This document shows, piece after piece, positions 8,672 to 16,131 of a stretch of DNA of 32,016 nt. Position numbers and translations under genes: made by a program. Source of the DNA: CANIZL01 sp043788645 (GTDB lineage Bacteria > Verrucomicrobiota > Verrucomicrobiia > Limisphaerales > UBA9464); NCBI GenBank assembly GCA_043788645.1, contig JAYVTS010000341.1, forward strand, positions 1-32,016, read 5' to 3'. Below the pieces are notes generated by a model that ran no database searches, was not told the origin of the DNA, and was given only the letters and a program-made list of their open reading frames with translations. Each line of letters opens with the position of its first letter. Within the stretch, counting starts at the first letter, position 1.

Positions 8672-9352
8672 ATGGTTCGGCTCGTTTTGTTCGACATTGA
8701 TGGCACCTTGATTCGCACGGGTGGGGCGGGGGTGGCGGCGTTTGCACGGGTGGCTGAGCACCTGTATGGACTCCGCGAGGGGATGTCGGGTTTAAGTTTT
8801 CATGGGGCTACGGACACGGGGTTGGTGCGAGATTTTTTCAAGGCGCACGCGCTTCCGGATTCGCCGGGGGAGAGGTCGCGGTTTCTTGAGGCGTATGTTT
8901 TTTGGTTGGACCACCATTTGGGGCGCACTCGGGGAGAGATTTGTCCTGGGGTTCGGAGTGTTTTAGCAGCGCTCCAGGCGTTGCCGCATAGACCTTTGCT
9001 GGGGTTATTGACGGGAAATATCCGGCTGGGCGCGGAGCTGAAATTGCGAGTCCACGAGTTGTGGGATGAATTTCGAATCGGTGGCTTTGGGGATGACCAC
9101 GAAGATCGGGCTAAGATTGCCCAGGTTGCCCATCGGAGGGGCGAAGAGGTGCTCGGTCGGTCGGTCCGTGGCGATGAGGTATTGGTCATTGGCGATACGC
9201 CGGCGGATATCCGTTGTGGCCGTGCCATTGGCGCTCGCTGTCTGGCGGTCGCGACCGGTGGTGTGGGGATTGAAGCGTTGCGGCCATGCGCTCCGGATTG
9301 GGTATGGCCCGAACTTTCGAGCGACCAGATCGTCGAGATTTGTGCGAGCTGA
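8672..9352 (+). CDS. HAD-superfamily phosphatase, phosphoglycolate phosphatase-like
   Basis: A 226-residue haloacid dehalogenase-type hydrolase. Motif I is VLFDIDGTL (nucleophile Asp8, acid Asp10), motif II is the Thr in LLTGN (about 114), motif III is Lys148 (HEDRAKIA), and motif IV is GDTPADI (Asp175 and Asp179). A helical cap sits between motifs I and II, as in class C1 enzymes such as Gph. These enzymes dephosphorylate small phosphometabolites, commonly 2-phosphoglycolate; the exact substrate is not readable. The frame is open to 8576, and ATG codons exist at 8633 and 8672. The latter places motif I at residues 5-13 as in relatives. It is divergent from the permease and upstream of the pilus-like operon, with 194 bases before pilM. 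Confidence 0.9.
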   Translation: MVRLVLFDIDGTLIRTGGAGVAAFARVAEHLYGLREGMSGLSFHGATDTGLVRDFFKAHALPDSPGERSRFLEAYVFWLDHHLGRTRGEICPGVRSVLAALQALPHRPLLGLLTGNIRLGAELKLRVHELWDEFRIGGFGDDHEDRAKIAQVAHRRGEEVLGRSVRGDEVLVIGDTPADIRCGRAIGARCLAVATGGVGIEALRPCAPDWVWPELSSDQIVEICAS

Positions 9353-9546
9353 TCGAATTTTTCTGAATTATGATGTTTGGAGGAGATTTTTTGCTGGAAT
9401 TCGTTCCGATCAGAGTTTTACGTTTGACCATCACCGGCTGGTCCATTAGCTACGGGGCCGACTTTCCGCGATTAACCGCCACTGGGCCACCGGGCCACGG
9501 TTGACGGTCAATTTTATCACGGACCTTAAAGCGCGAGCAGAACATT

Positions 9547-11412
9547 ATGCTAAAAGCGAAGACATTTTTGGGAGCCGATTTCGGCGCCGGCAGCCTCAAG
9601 GTTGCCGAGTTTGAGGCTGCCGAGGACGGCGGGCTTCGCCTGTGTGGCTTCGGCGTGAAGGCGCTGGGCTTGGCGGGTTCGCAGGATGCTCAGCGTGAGA
9701 TCATCCTCAAAAAAGCACTGGCGGACGTGTTGAGCGAGGGCGGTTTTTCCTCCAAACAAGCGAGCATTGCCATTCCGGGCTATCAGGTATTTAGCAAGTT
9801 CGTCAAATTGCCGCCGGTGGATACGTCGAAGGTTTCTCAAATCATCGAGTACGAAGCAAAGCAGAACGTCCCTTTCCCACTGACGGAAGCCGCTTGGGAT
9901 CGACAAATTTTGGGCAATACCGCGGCGGGTGAAATCGAGGTCGTTCTCCTGGCGGTCAAATCTGCTGAAGTAGAGAAGTATTTTGGGTTGTGCGAGGCCG
10001 CGGGACTCAAACTATCAGTGGTGGATGCGTCGTTGGCTGCGTTGGCGAACGCTTTCCGGTTCAACTATCCGGACCTTGAAGGTTGCAGCCTGCTGATCGA
10101 CATCGGCGCCAAAACGAGCAATGTACTCGTTTTTGAAAAGAACAAATTTTACGCCCGCAGTATACCGGTCGGCTCCAACGCGATTACTCAGGAGTTCGGC
10201 GCGGAAGTGAAGCTTCCTTTTGCGGAGGCTGAGAAAATCAAGACGGATGGTGGATTCGTTAGTTTGGGGGGAGCGTATGAGGAGCCAGATGATCCGAAAC
10301 TGGCGGCGGTCTCGAAGGTGGCCCGCAATGTTTTCACGCGGTTACATCTCCAGGTCAATCAGACCATTCAGTTCTATCGCACCCAACAGGGGGGGAGTGC
10401 GCCGGTTCGGGTGTTCTTGTCCGGCGGGGGAGCCGTGCTGCCCTACTCGACCGAGTTTTTTCAGGAGAAACTGAATCTACCCGTCGAGTACTTTAATCCG
10501 TTCCGAAACGTTCAGATTGGACCCAATGTGGACGTACCCACCCTCGAAAAAGTGGCACCTTCTTTGGGAGAAGTGGTCGGCCTTGGCCTTCGCAGTCTCG
10601 TTCAATGCCCGATGGAATTGAACCTGATGCCGAAGGCCTCCCAGTCCCGGCAGCAGTTTAATTCTAAAAAACCGTTCTTATTGGCGGCCGCATTCGCCGC
10701 GGCCGCAGGCGTTTTTGGGTTTGGAGCCTATTTCAGCAAGAAGGCGGATGTCACCCAGGACTATGCCCAAAAGGTGTCGGCGACCTTGGATCCATTGACT
10801 AGTGAATTGGCTCGGCTCACTACGGAAAAAGAAAAGGTTGGAAATCTGGCCAAGCAAACTACGCAATTGACCTCTTGGCTCCAGGGGCGCACTGCTTGGC
10901 CGGACTTGATGTCAGAAATTAGGCGAATCCTGCAGCAGGCCGAGGTGGCGGCGCAGGAAAAACTTTCACGGCCGGTTTCGATTTGGATCGAAGTCGTCTC
11001 GGACCCGGTCTTCGGCGCCACCATCAATCCAGTGGAGACCGCTTCGACCGAAGAGAACACTGAAGTCAGATCAATGGTCAAGATTGATCCAATTCTGGCA
11101 AAACGGTATGGGCTAAAAGTCGCTCCTGAACCCGCCGCCGAGGGTGAGCCCGGGGAGGGCGCGGTGAAGCCTAAGGCAGTCATCTCGACGAACCAAATTG
11201 TGACGCTCAACCTGGTGGTTAAGGCCATCACCTCTTCGGTGGACGCCACGGCTCAGGGGACCGTAATGTTCGGCGTGGAACGGTCGGCCAAAGAGAGCCC
11301 GATGTTTGACAAAGATGGAACCAGCCTTTCTGGTAAGATTGAGACGACCGAGGGTTCGCCGGTCTTTTCTTCCCCGTTGGTCGTTAAATTGAAGCGCCCG
11401 ATCAAACTCTGA
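9547..11412 (+). CDS. pilM: PilM-PilN fusion: actin-like inner-membrane assembly protein (Amuc_1101-like)
   Basis: The 621-residue product has two parts. Residues 1 to about 355 are a PilM actin-like ATPase: phosphate loop FLGADFGAGSLKVAE, second loop LLIDIGAKTSNVLVF with SIPVGSNAIT, and adenosine loop FLSGGGAVLPYSTEFF. Then come a membrane helix (about 376-395, PFLLAAAFAAAAGVFGFGAYF), a heptad-like stretch (LTSELARLTTEKEKVGNLAKQ) and a periplasmic domain, the layout of PilN. In canonical type IV pili, PilM (cytoplasm) binds the N-terminus of PilN; here they are one chain, making the contact covalent. It heads the operon; the next start codon follows after one base. A motif DPILAKRYGL near the C-terminus recurs in the next protein. 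Family assignment is secure; function in pilus versus secretion is inferred. Confidence 0.93.
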   Translation: MLKAKTFLGADFGAGSLKVAEFEAAEDGGLRLCGFGVKALGLAGSQDAQREIILKKALADVLSEGGFSSKQASIAIPGYQVFSKFVKLPPVDTSKVSQIIEYEAKQNVPFPLTEAAWDRQILGNTAAGEIEVVLLAVKSAEVEKYFGLCEAAGLKLSVVDASLAALANAFRFNYPDLEGCSLLIDIGAKTSNVLVFEKNKFYARSIPVGSNAITQEFGAEVKLPFAEAEKIKTDGGFVSLGGAYEEPDDPKLAAVSKVARNVFTRLHLQVNQTIQFYRTQQGGSAPVRVFLSGGGAVLPYSTEFFQEKLNLPVEYFNPFRNVQIGPNVDVPTLEKVAPSLGEVVGLGLRSLVQCPMELNLMPKASQSRQQFNSKKPFLLAAAFAAAAGVFGFGAYFSKKADVTQDYAQKVSATLDPLTSELARLTTEKEKVGNLAKQTTQLTSWLQGRTAWPDLMSEIRRILQQAEVAAQEKLSRPVSIWIEVVSDPVFGATINPVETASTEENTEVRSMVKIDPILAKRYGLKVAPEPAAEGEPGEGAVKPKAVISTNQIVTLNLVVKAITSSVDATAQGTVMFGVERSAKESPMFDKDGTSLSGKIETTEGSPVFSSPLVVKLKRPIKL

Positions 11413-11413
11413 T

Positions 11414-12421
11414 ATGGCTTGGATTAAACGAAATCTTCTGTTCGTCGTCGGCTTGTTAGTCGCCGGCTTGCTCATCGGGGCCGGCGTGTTCTATCTGCTC
11501 CAGCAGATGGAACGAGCGGCCGCAGCGACGGCGGACCTTGAAGACAAGAACAAGAAGCTTGAAGGCTTGGTCGGCAACGATCCCTACCCGGAGAAGAAGA
11601 ATATCGAATTGGCCAAGGTGGAACAGGTGCGACTAGGAAAGTTCCAGTCCGAAGCCTTGACCTTCTTCCAGACCAATCAGGTGCCCACCGATCTAGATCC
11701 CGAGCGTTTCCAAACGCTATTATTAACCACGATCGTGGGTCTGGATCGTGAGGCGGAGAGTTCCGGGACCAAGCTTCCTGCCACGGATTATTCTTTCTCG
11801 TTCGCCCCGGAAAAGGGCAATACCCAGATTCCCGTCAAAATGCTCGGCCAATTGGCGGCTCAATTGGCGGATATTCGGGCGATTTCAAGAGTCTTATTTC
11901 GGGCGAAGATCCACTCCCTCACCAGTCTCAAGCGCACGGGCACTGTCACCAACGACTATGGCAATGCGGACATCTTAACGGGAAAAAAACCCGGCACCGA
12001 CCCGATAACCGGGGCGCTCATTCGCCCGTATGAAATTCAATTCCAAACCTTTAGTAGTGAATTGGGTGAAGTGCTGGCTGGATTTGCCAACGCACCGGAG
12101 ACGATCTTGGTGAAAGCGGTCAACACTCAGAAGGGGACATTAACCACCGAAGTGGCCGCCGTCCCGGTGGCTGCTCCGCTGCTGGGTGGATTTGGTGGTG
12201 GCCGTCTGGATCCTGCCTTGGCCGCCCGCTATGGTCTCAATCGTGCGCCGGCCCCTCAACCCGTTGCGGCGACGCCAGTTGCTAGCACGAAAGCCGGGGA
12301 GATCGTCGTGGACGAGAGTCCCATCCAGGTCACTTTAGCTTTGGAAGTAGTAAAACTGCCAGCACCGGGCGCGGTAGCCTCCGCACCGGTTAAACCAGCT
12401 CGCCCGGCGGCGGCTCAGTAA
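11414..12421 (+). CDS. Amuc_1100-like / PilO-like inner-membrane periplasmic protein
   Basis: This 335-residue protein begins with a short basic cytoplasmic tail, one membrane helix (about 8-30, FVVGLLVAGLLIGAGVFYLL), a coiled-coil start (QMERAAAATADLEDKNKKLE) and a periplasmic mixed domain, then an alanine- and proline-rich tail. Topology, size, the position directly after pilM and the order toward the secretin match Amuc_1100 of Akkermansia muciniphila, a PilO-like protein. Sequence identity appears low, so assignment rests on architecture and synteny. The likely role is bridging the inner-membrane platform to the secretin. The C-terminal part contains LDPALAARYGL, nearly identical to a segment of the PilM-PilN fusion. 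The gene starts one base after the pilM stop, implying translational coupling. Confidence 0.85.
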   Translation: MAWIKRNLLFVVGLLVAGLLIGAGVFYLLQQMERAAAATADLEDKNKKLEGLVGNDPYPEKKNIELAKVEQVRLGKFQSEALTFFQTNQVPTDLDPERFQTLLLTTIVGLDREAESSGTKLPATDYSFSFAPEKGNTQIPVKMLGQLAAQLADIRAISRVLFRAKIHSLTSLKRTGTVTNDYGNADILTGKKPGTDPITGALIRPYEIQFQTFSSELGEVLAGFANAPETILVKAVNTQKGTLTTEVAAVPVAAPLLGGFGGGRLDPALAARYGLNRAPAPQPVAATPVASTKAGEIVVDESPIQVTLALEVVKLPAPGAVASAPVKPARPAAAQ

Positions 12422-12448
12422 GTTTGCTTATCCTACTCCGACCGACTC

Positions 12449-13264
12449 ATGGAATTTCTCAAAAAGCACTACGAAAAACTCGCTCTTTCCTTGGTCTTAT
12501 TGGCCCTGGCGGTCGTGGCGGTTTTGCTTTTCGTCCAAGTCGGCTCCTTCAAGGAGAGTCTCGAAAAACAGCTCACGACTCGAACGACTGGGAAGAAGAA
12601 AGAACTGATACCGGCCGATCTTTCGACCAATCAGATGCTCCTCAAACAGCTGAGTGCTAATATTCGAGTGCCGTTGGGTGGTGATCATCCAACCTTTAAT
12701 TCTCCGCGTTGGAGACGCGCTGCCAATGGAGATGCCGTTCCGGATACGACCCGAACCGATCAAGGCCCCGCTGGAATCAGTGGGCTCACCACGACTCCCT
12801 TGTATTTAACAGTCGATTTTTCAAAGACTGCTGGACCTCCTGAATCTTTGCGTTACGAATTTGTCATCGGTCGCGAATTTGAAAAAGCCACTGCTAAACG
12901 GGGTGTTTTGACCCTCTCTACCAAACTCAACGAAGGCGTCCGATTGCCCTCCCAAAAGAGCGACCTTTTCCGCCTTGTTGAGGTCAAAGGAACTCCCGCA
13001 GAACCGACTGAGCTTGTCATTCAGTTGACAGACGGTAATGAGCGGGCGTCGGTGGCCACGCACAAGCCGTATCGTCGAGTCATGGGCTATTCTGCCGCCT
13101 TTACCTACGGAACGGAAAAGCGAAGTTATAAGAATATCCGTGTCGATGACAGCGTTCCCTTGTCGGGTACCGCCTACAAAGTGGTTGCCATTTCAGAAGG
13201 CGAAATCGTCCTTTCAGCTCCAAACAAAGTCCGCTCCAACATTAAGGCGATGCCGACCCGATAG
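12449..13264 (+). CDS. Amuc_1099-like inner-membrane protein of the pilus-like locus
   Basis: The 271-residue product opens MEFLKKHYEKLALSLVLLAL, a short charged tail followed by a single membrane helix (about 9-30), then a low-complexity linker and a periplasmic region rich in beta strands; segments such as YRRVMGYSAAFTYGTEKRSY and YKVVAISEGEIVLSA stand out. I do not recognise a named domain. Position between the Amuc_1100-like gene and the secretin equals that of Amuc_1099 in Akkermansia. In canonical systems this slot is filled by the secretin-binding lipoprotein PilP; the final beta module could play that role, but no lipobox is visible, so this is inference. Spacing is 27 bases from the previous stop. 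Confidence 0.75.
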   Translation: MEFLKKHYEKLALSLVLLALAVVAVLLFVQVGSFKESLEKQLTTRTTGKKKELIPADLSTNQMLLKQLSANIRVPLGGDHPTFNSPRWRRAANGDAVPDTTRTDQGPAGISGLTTTPLYLTVDFSKTAGPPESLRYEFVIGREFEKATAKRGVLTLSTKLNEGVRLPSQKSDLFRLVEVKGTPAEPTELVIQLTDGNERASVATHKPYRRVMGYSAAFTYGTEKRSYKNIRVDDSVPLSGTAYKVVAISEGEIVLSAPNKVRSNIKAMPTR

Positions 13265-13312
13265 GGAAACCGGCGTCTATCATCATTTCCATCACCAACC
13301 GTGAAGCAACCC

Positions 13313-16084
13313 ATGACCAACGTGTCCCGCATCCTTGGCACGCTCCTCGTGTGTGCCAGCCTCCAGAATGCTTTGGCGCAGTCACCGCAACAACTGGCCG
13401 AAGACGAGTCTGTACGCCGGGCCGAGAAGTCGATCCTCCTCCGCAAAACCTTGGAGTCGGCTGAGAGCCTCCAAAAACAGCGCGATCTGGAGGCCGCTGC
13501 CAAGGTGTACGACGAGGCTTGGGCCCTGTCCGAAAGCGTCGGTCCAAGCGCTGAAGCGGAACGGGCTTCGGCCGCCCAAGGCGTCGCCGCCGTTCGTTTT
13601 GCCCTGGCTAACCGAGCGGCTAAGGCGGGCGACTTTCAATCCGCAGACACGCACATTTCGCGGGCGCTGAAGGTTGATCCGAATAACACGCTGATTAAAA
13701 CCTTTAAGCACGAGAACGACGCGCGGCTGGCCGATTTGGTGGGCAAGGTACCCAGCGATGAAGCCCTGCAATTCGTCCCGGATTACCGGACCAATCATAT
13801 CAAGGTGGCAACCTCGGTCCAGAATGCCCGACTCCTCCTCGAATTGGGCAAACAAGAGGAGTCAGAGAAGATCTTGCGCGAAGTCATGCGCCAAGAACCA
13901 GATAACCAAGGGGCTTTTTACTATCTCAGCCTGATTGAGGAACAAAAATTCAATCGGCTCGCCCGCAAACGCGAGCTGACCAGCAAAGAGAAGTTGGTCG
14001 AAATCGAACGGGCTTGGGAACTGCCCAACCCGAAGCTTCCCAATGCAAACCCGTATGCCCGGACCAACACGATCTATACCGGGTACGGTCGCCAAGCGAT
14101 TCAGAACAAGCTCGATAAAATCATCTTGGATGAGGTCAAGTTCGATGGTTTACCCCTCGGTGAAGTGGTGAAATGGTTGGATGAACAAGCGCGTCTGCGA
14201 GATCCAGCCGGCAAAGGGATCAACTTTATTATCAGTTCTACCGCCGATGTCGCCCCGACGGGTGGCATTACAACGATTGATCCTGCGACCGGCCAACCGG
14301 TGGCCGCTGCGGCCGCGGAGCCTTTGGATCTCAACAGTGTTTCGATCAAGTTGGCGCCTCCGCTCAGGAAGGTTCGTTTAGCAGATGCCATTGACGCGAT
14401 CGCCAAGGTCGCAGATCGACCCATTAAAATCTCGTTGGAAGAGTATGCCGTGGTTTTTACCCAGCGCACTCCCCAGGCGGAATTGTTGCATACCAAGCAA
14501 TTTAAGGTCAATCCCAATACCTTTCTACAAGGGCTAGAGAGCGTCACCGGATTCCCGATCGGTTCGAGTTTCGGCAGCGCTGGTGGGGGTGGCGGCGGCG
14601 GTGGCGGTGGCGGCGGCGGCGGTGCGGGTGGCCAACAAGGAACTTTCGCTATTCCACGCGTCGATCTCTCCGGCATTGCTAGCCAAGGCGGTGGCGGCGG
14701 TGGTGGCGGCGGTGGCGGCGGTGCGGGTGGCCAGATTGGCAACGGTATTACTGGCGTTACTCGCACTAATATTATGGCGAATCAGCAGGTTTTGGTACGT
14801 GACTTCTTCCGGGCCGCGGGCGTTGATTTTCCGCAGACCGTGGTGGCCGGAGCCGGTGGATTCGGCGGCGCCGCGGCGGGCGGCGGCGGCGGATTTGGAG
14901 GAGCAGGAGCATTTGGCGGTGGTTTACCCGGCCAACCGGCCGTGGAGCAAAAGGCGGTGTTCTTCAATGACCGTGCGGGCATTATTTTTGTACGCGCCAC
15001 CCAAGCGGATCTCGATATTATTGAACAAGCCATTGACGTTCTTAACGTCTCGCCCCCCGAGGTTCAAATCGAAGCGAAGTTTGCTGAAATCAATCAAAAT
15101 GATTCCAAGGCGCTCGGCTTTGATTGGTACTTGGGCAATTTCTCCATCGGAAAGAAAGTGGGAGCGCAGGCCGGATCCGCCGGTCGCCTGGTGGGAGCGA
15201 CACCTCAAAGCAGTTTCAACAGTGGGGTGACCGATGGTAGCTTCCCCTACCCGAGTTCATTGGTAACTCAGAGCGCAACGGACACCTTGTTGACCTCAGG
15301 CCTGCGCAATCAGGCGGGCATCGCTGGCGATAGCGCCATTCCAGCACTGGCCACCCTCACCGGAATCCTCACCGATCCCCAATTCCGAACCGTTATTCGT
15401 GCGTTGGAACAACGGGACGGTGCCGAACTCATATCGGCTCCGAAAGTTACCACCATGAGTGGCCGACAAGCCCAAATCACTGTTGCCGACGTTCGCACAA
15501 TTGTGACGGGAACCCAGAATAGTACCGGTGGCGGCGGCGGCGGCTCCACGGCGACCGCGGGAGCGGGCGGAAACGTCATCCAAAATCAAGGAATTTCCCA
15601 AAACTTCACCACCACGGCTTTGCCGTTTGGGCCAACCCTAGACGTCATTCCGTACGTTTCAGCGGATGATTATTCGGTTCAAATGACCATTATGCCCAGT
15701 TTCACTGAGTTTATTGGGTATGAAGAATCTCAATTCATCAACCGAGCGGTAACGGCCAGCGGTGCCAATCCTTTGAGTCAACCCTTGCCGCTTCCTCGGT
15801 TGCGTGTCCGCCAAGTGACCACTTCGGCCATTGTGTGGGATGGCCAGACCGTCGTCCTCGGTGGTTTGATTGCTGAAGATGTCCGGAAACTCAAAGATAA
15901 GGTTCCGGTTCTTGGCGATATTCCATTCTTAGGACGATTGTTCCGGAATGAAAGCTCGGCCACCTCTAAAAAGAATCTGCTGATCTTTGTGACTCCCACC
16001 ATCATCGATCCGGCCGGAAAACGGGTGCATGACCCGAACAATTTGCCCTACGACCCCAACAGCGTGAAGGCCCAGGCAAAGTAA
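13313..16084 (+). CDS. pilQ: Secretin with N-terminal TPR-like region and polyglycine tracts (PilQ/Amuc_1098-like)
   Basis: An outer-membrane secretin of 923 residues. A signal peptide (ILGTLLVCASLQNALAQ) is followed by a TPR-like helical region (about 35-215), an N0-type domain (KLDKIILDEVKFDGLPLGEV, from about 265), long glycine-rich stretches (about 424-550), an N-domain ending AIDVLNVSPPEVQIEAKFAE, and the secretin core with the signature PVLGDIPFLGRLFR followed by KKNLLIFVTPTII near residues 865-900. The core forms the multimeric gate through which a pilus or substrate passes. TPR regions before a secretin are also known from verrucomicrobial homologues. The ATG at 13313 gives a clean signal peptide; a GTG at 13301 is possible. 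Polyglycine runs of about 14 and 12 residues interrupt the N-domains. Confidence 0.95.
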   Translation: MTNVSRILGTLLVCASLQNALAQSPQQLAEDESVRRAEKSILLRKTLESAESLQKQRDLEAAAKVYDEAWALSESVGPSAEAERASAAQGVAAVRFALANRAAKAGDFQSADTHISRALKVDPNNTLIKTFKHENDARLADLVGKVPSDEALQFVPDYRTNHIKVATSVQNARLLLELGKQEESEKILREVMRQEPDNQGAFYYLSLIEEQKFNRLARKRELTSKEKLVEIERAWELPNPKLPNANPYARTNTIYTGYGRQAIQNKLDKIILDEVKFDGLPLGEVVKWLDEQARLRDPAGKGINFIISSTADVAPTGGITTIDPATGQPVAAAAAEPLDLNSVSIKLAPPLRKVRLADAIDAIAKVADRPIKISLEEYAVVFTQRTPQAELLHTKQFKVNPNTFLQGLESVTGFPIGSSFGSAGGGGGGGGGGGGGGAGGQQGTFAIPRVDLSGIASQGGGGGGGGGGGGAGGQIGNGITGVTRTNIMANQQVLVRDFFRAAGVDFPQTVVAGAGGFGGAAAGGGGGFGGAGAFGGGLPGQPAVEQKAVFFNDRAGIIFVRATQADLDIIEQAIDVLNVSPPEVQIEAKFAEINQNDSKALGFDWYLGNFSIGKKVGAQAGSAGRLVGATPQSSFNSGVTDGSFPYPSSLVTQSATDTLLTSGLRNQAGIAGDSAIPALATLTGILTDPQFRTVIRALEQRDGAELISAPKVTTMSGRQAQITVADVRTIVTGTQNSTGGGGGGSTATAGAGGNVIQNQGISQNFTTTALPFGPTLDVIPYVSADDYSVQMTIMPSFTEFIGYEESQFINRAVTASGANPLSQPLPLPRLRVRQVTTSAIVWDGQTVVLGGLIAEDVRKLKDKVPVLGDIPFLGRLFRNESSATSKKNLLIFVTPTIIDPAGKRVHDPNNLPYDPNSVKAQAK
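14582..14733 (+). repeat. GGN trinucleotide tracts with a 99-base repeat spacing inside the secretin gene
   Basis: Two near-pure glycine-codon runs, 14582-14623 (14 codons) and 14687-14722 (12 codons), each finish with the same 20-base string (14615-14634 and 14714-14733) encoding GGGAGGQ. The spacing is 99 bases, or 33 codons, so the frame is kept. The arrangement suggests in-frame duplication or slippage of a tract, and such tracts are prone to length change. Confidence 0.75.
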
Positions 16085-16131
16085 ACTGATAAAAATCGTG
16101 ACGGGTTTCGTTGGCCTTTGCCGAATATACC

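Noticed and set aside
14582..14733. CRISPR-like or tandem intergenic repeat
   Set aside because: The repeat is coding, glycine-only and in frame with the secretin; there are no spacers.
14101..14766. Minus-strand open frame with long proline runs
   Set aside because: It is the antisense of the glycine-codon tracts in the secretin gene; no start context or domain supports it.
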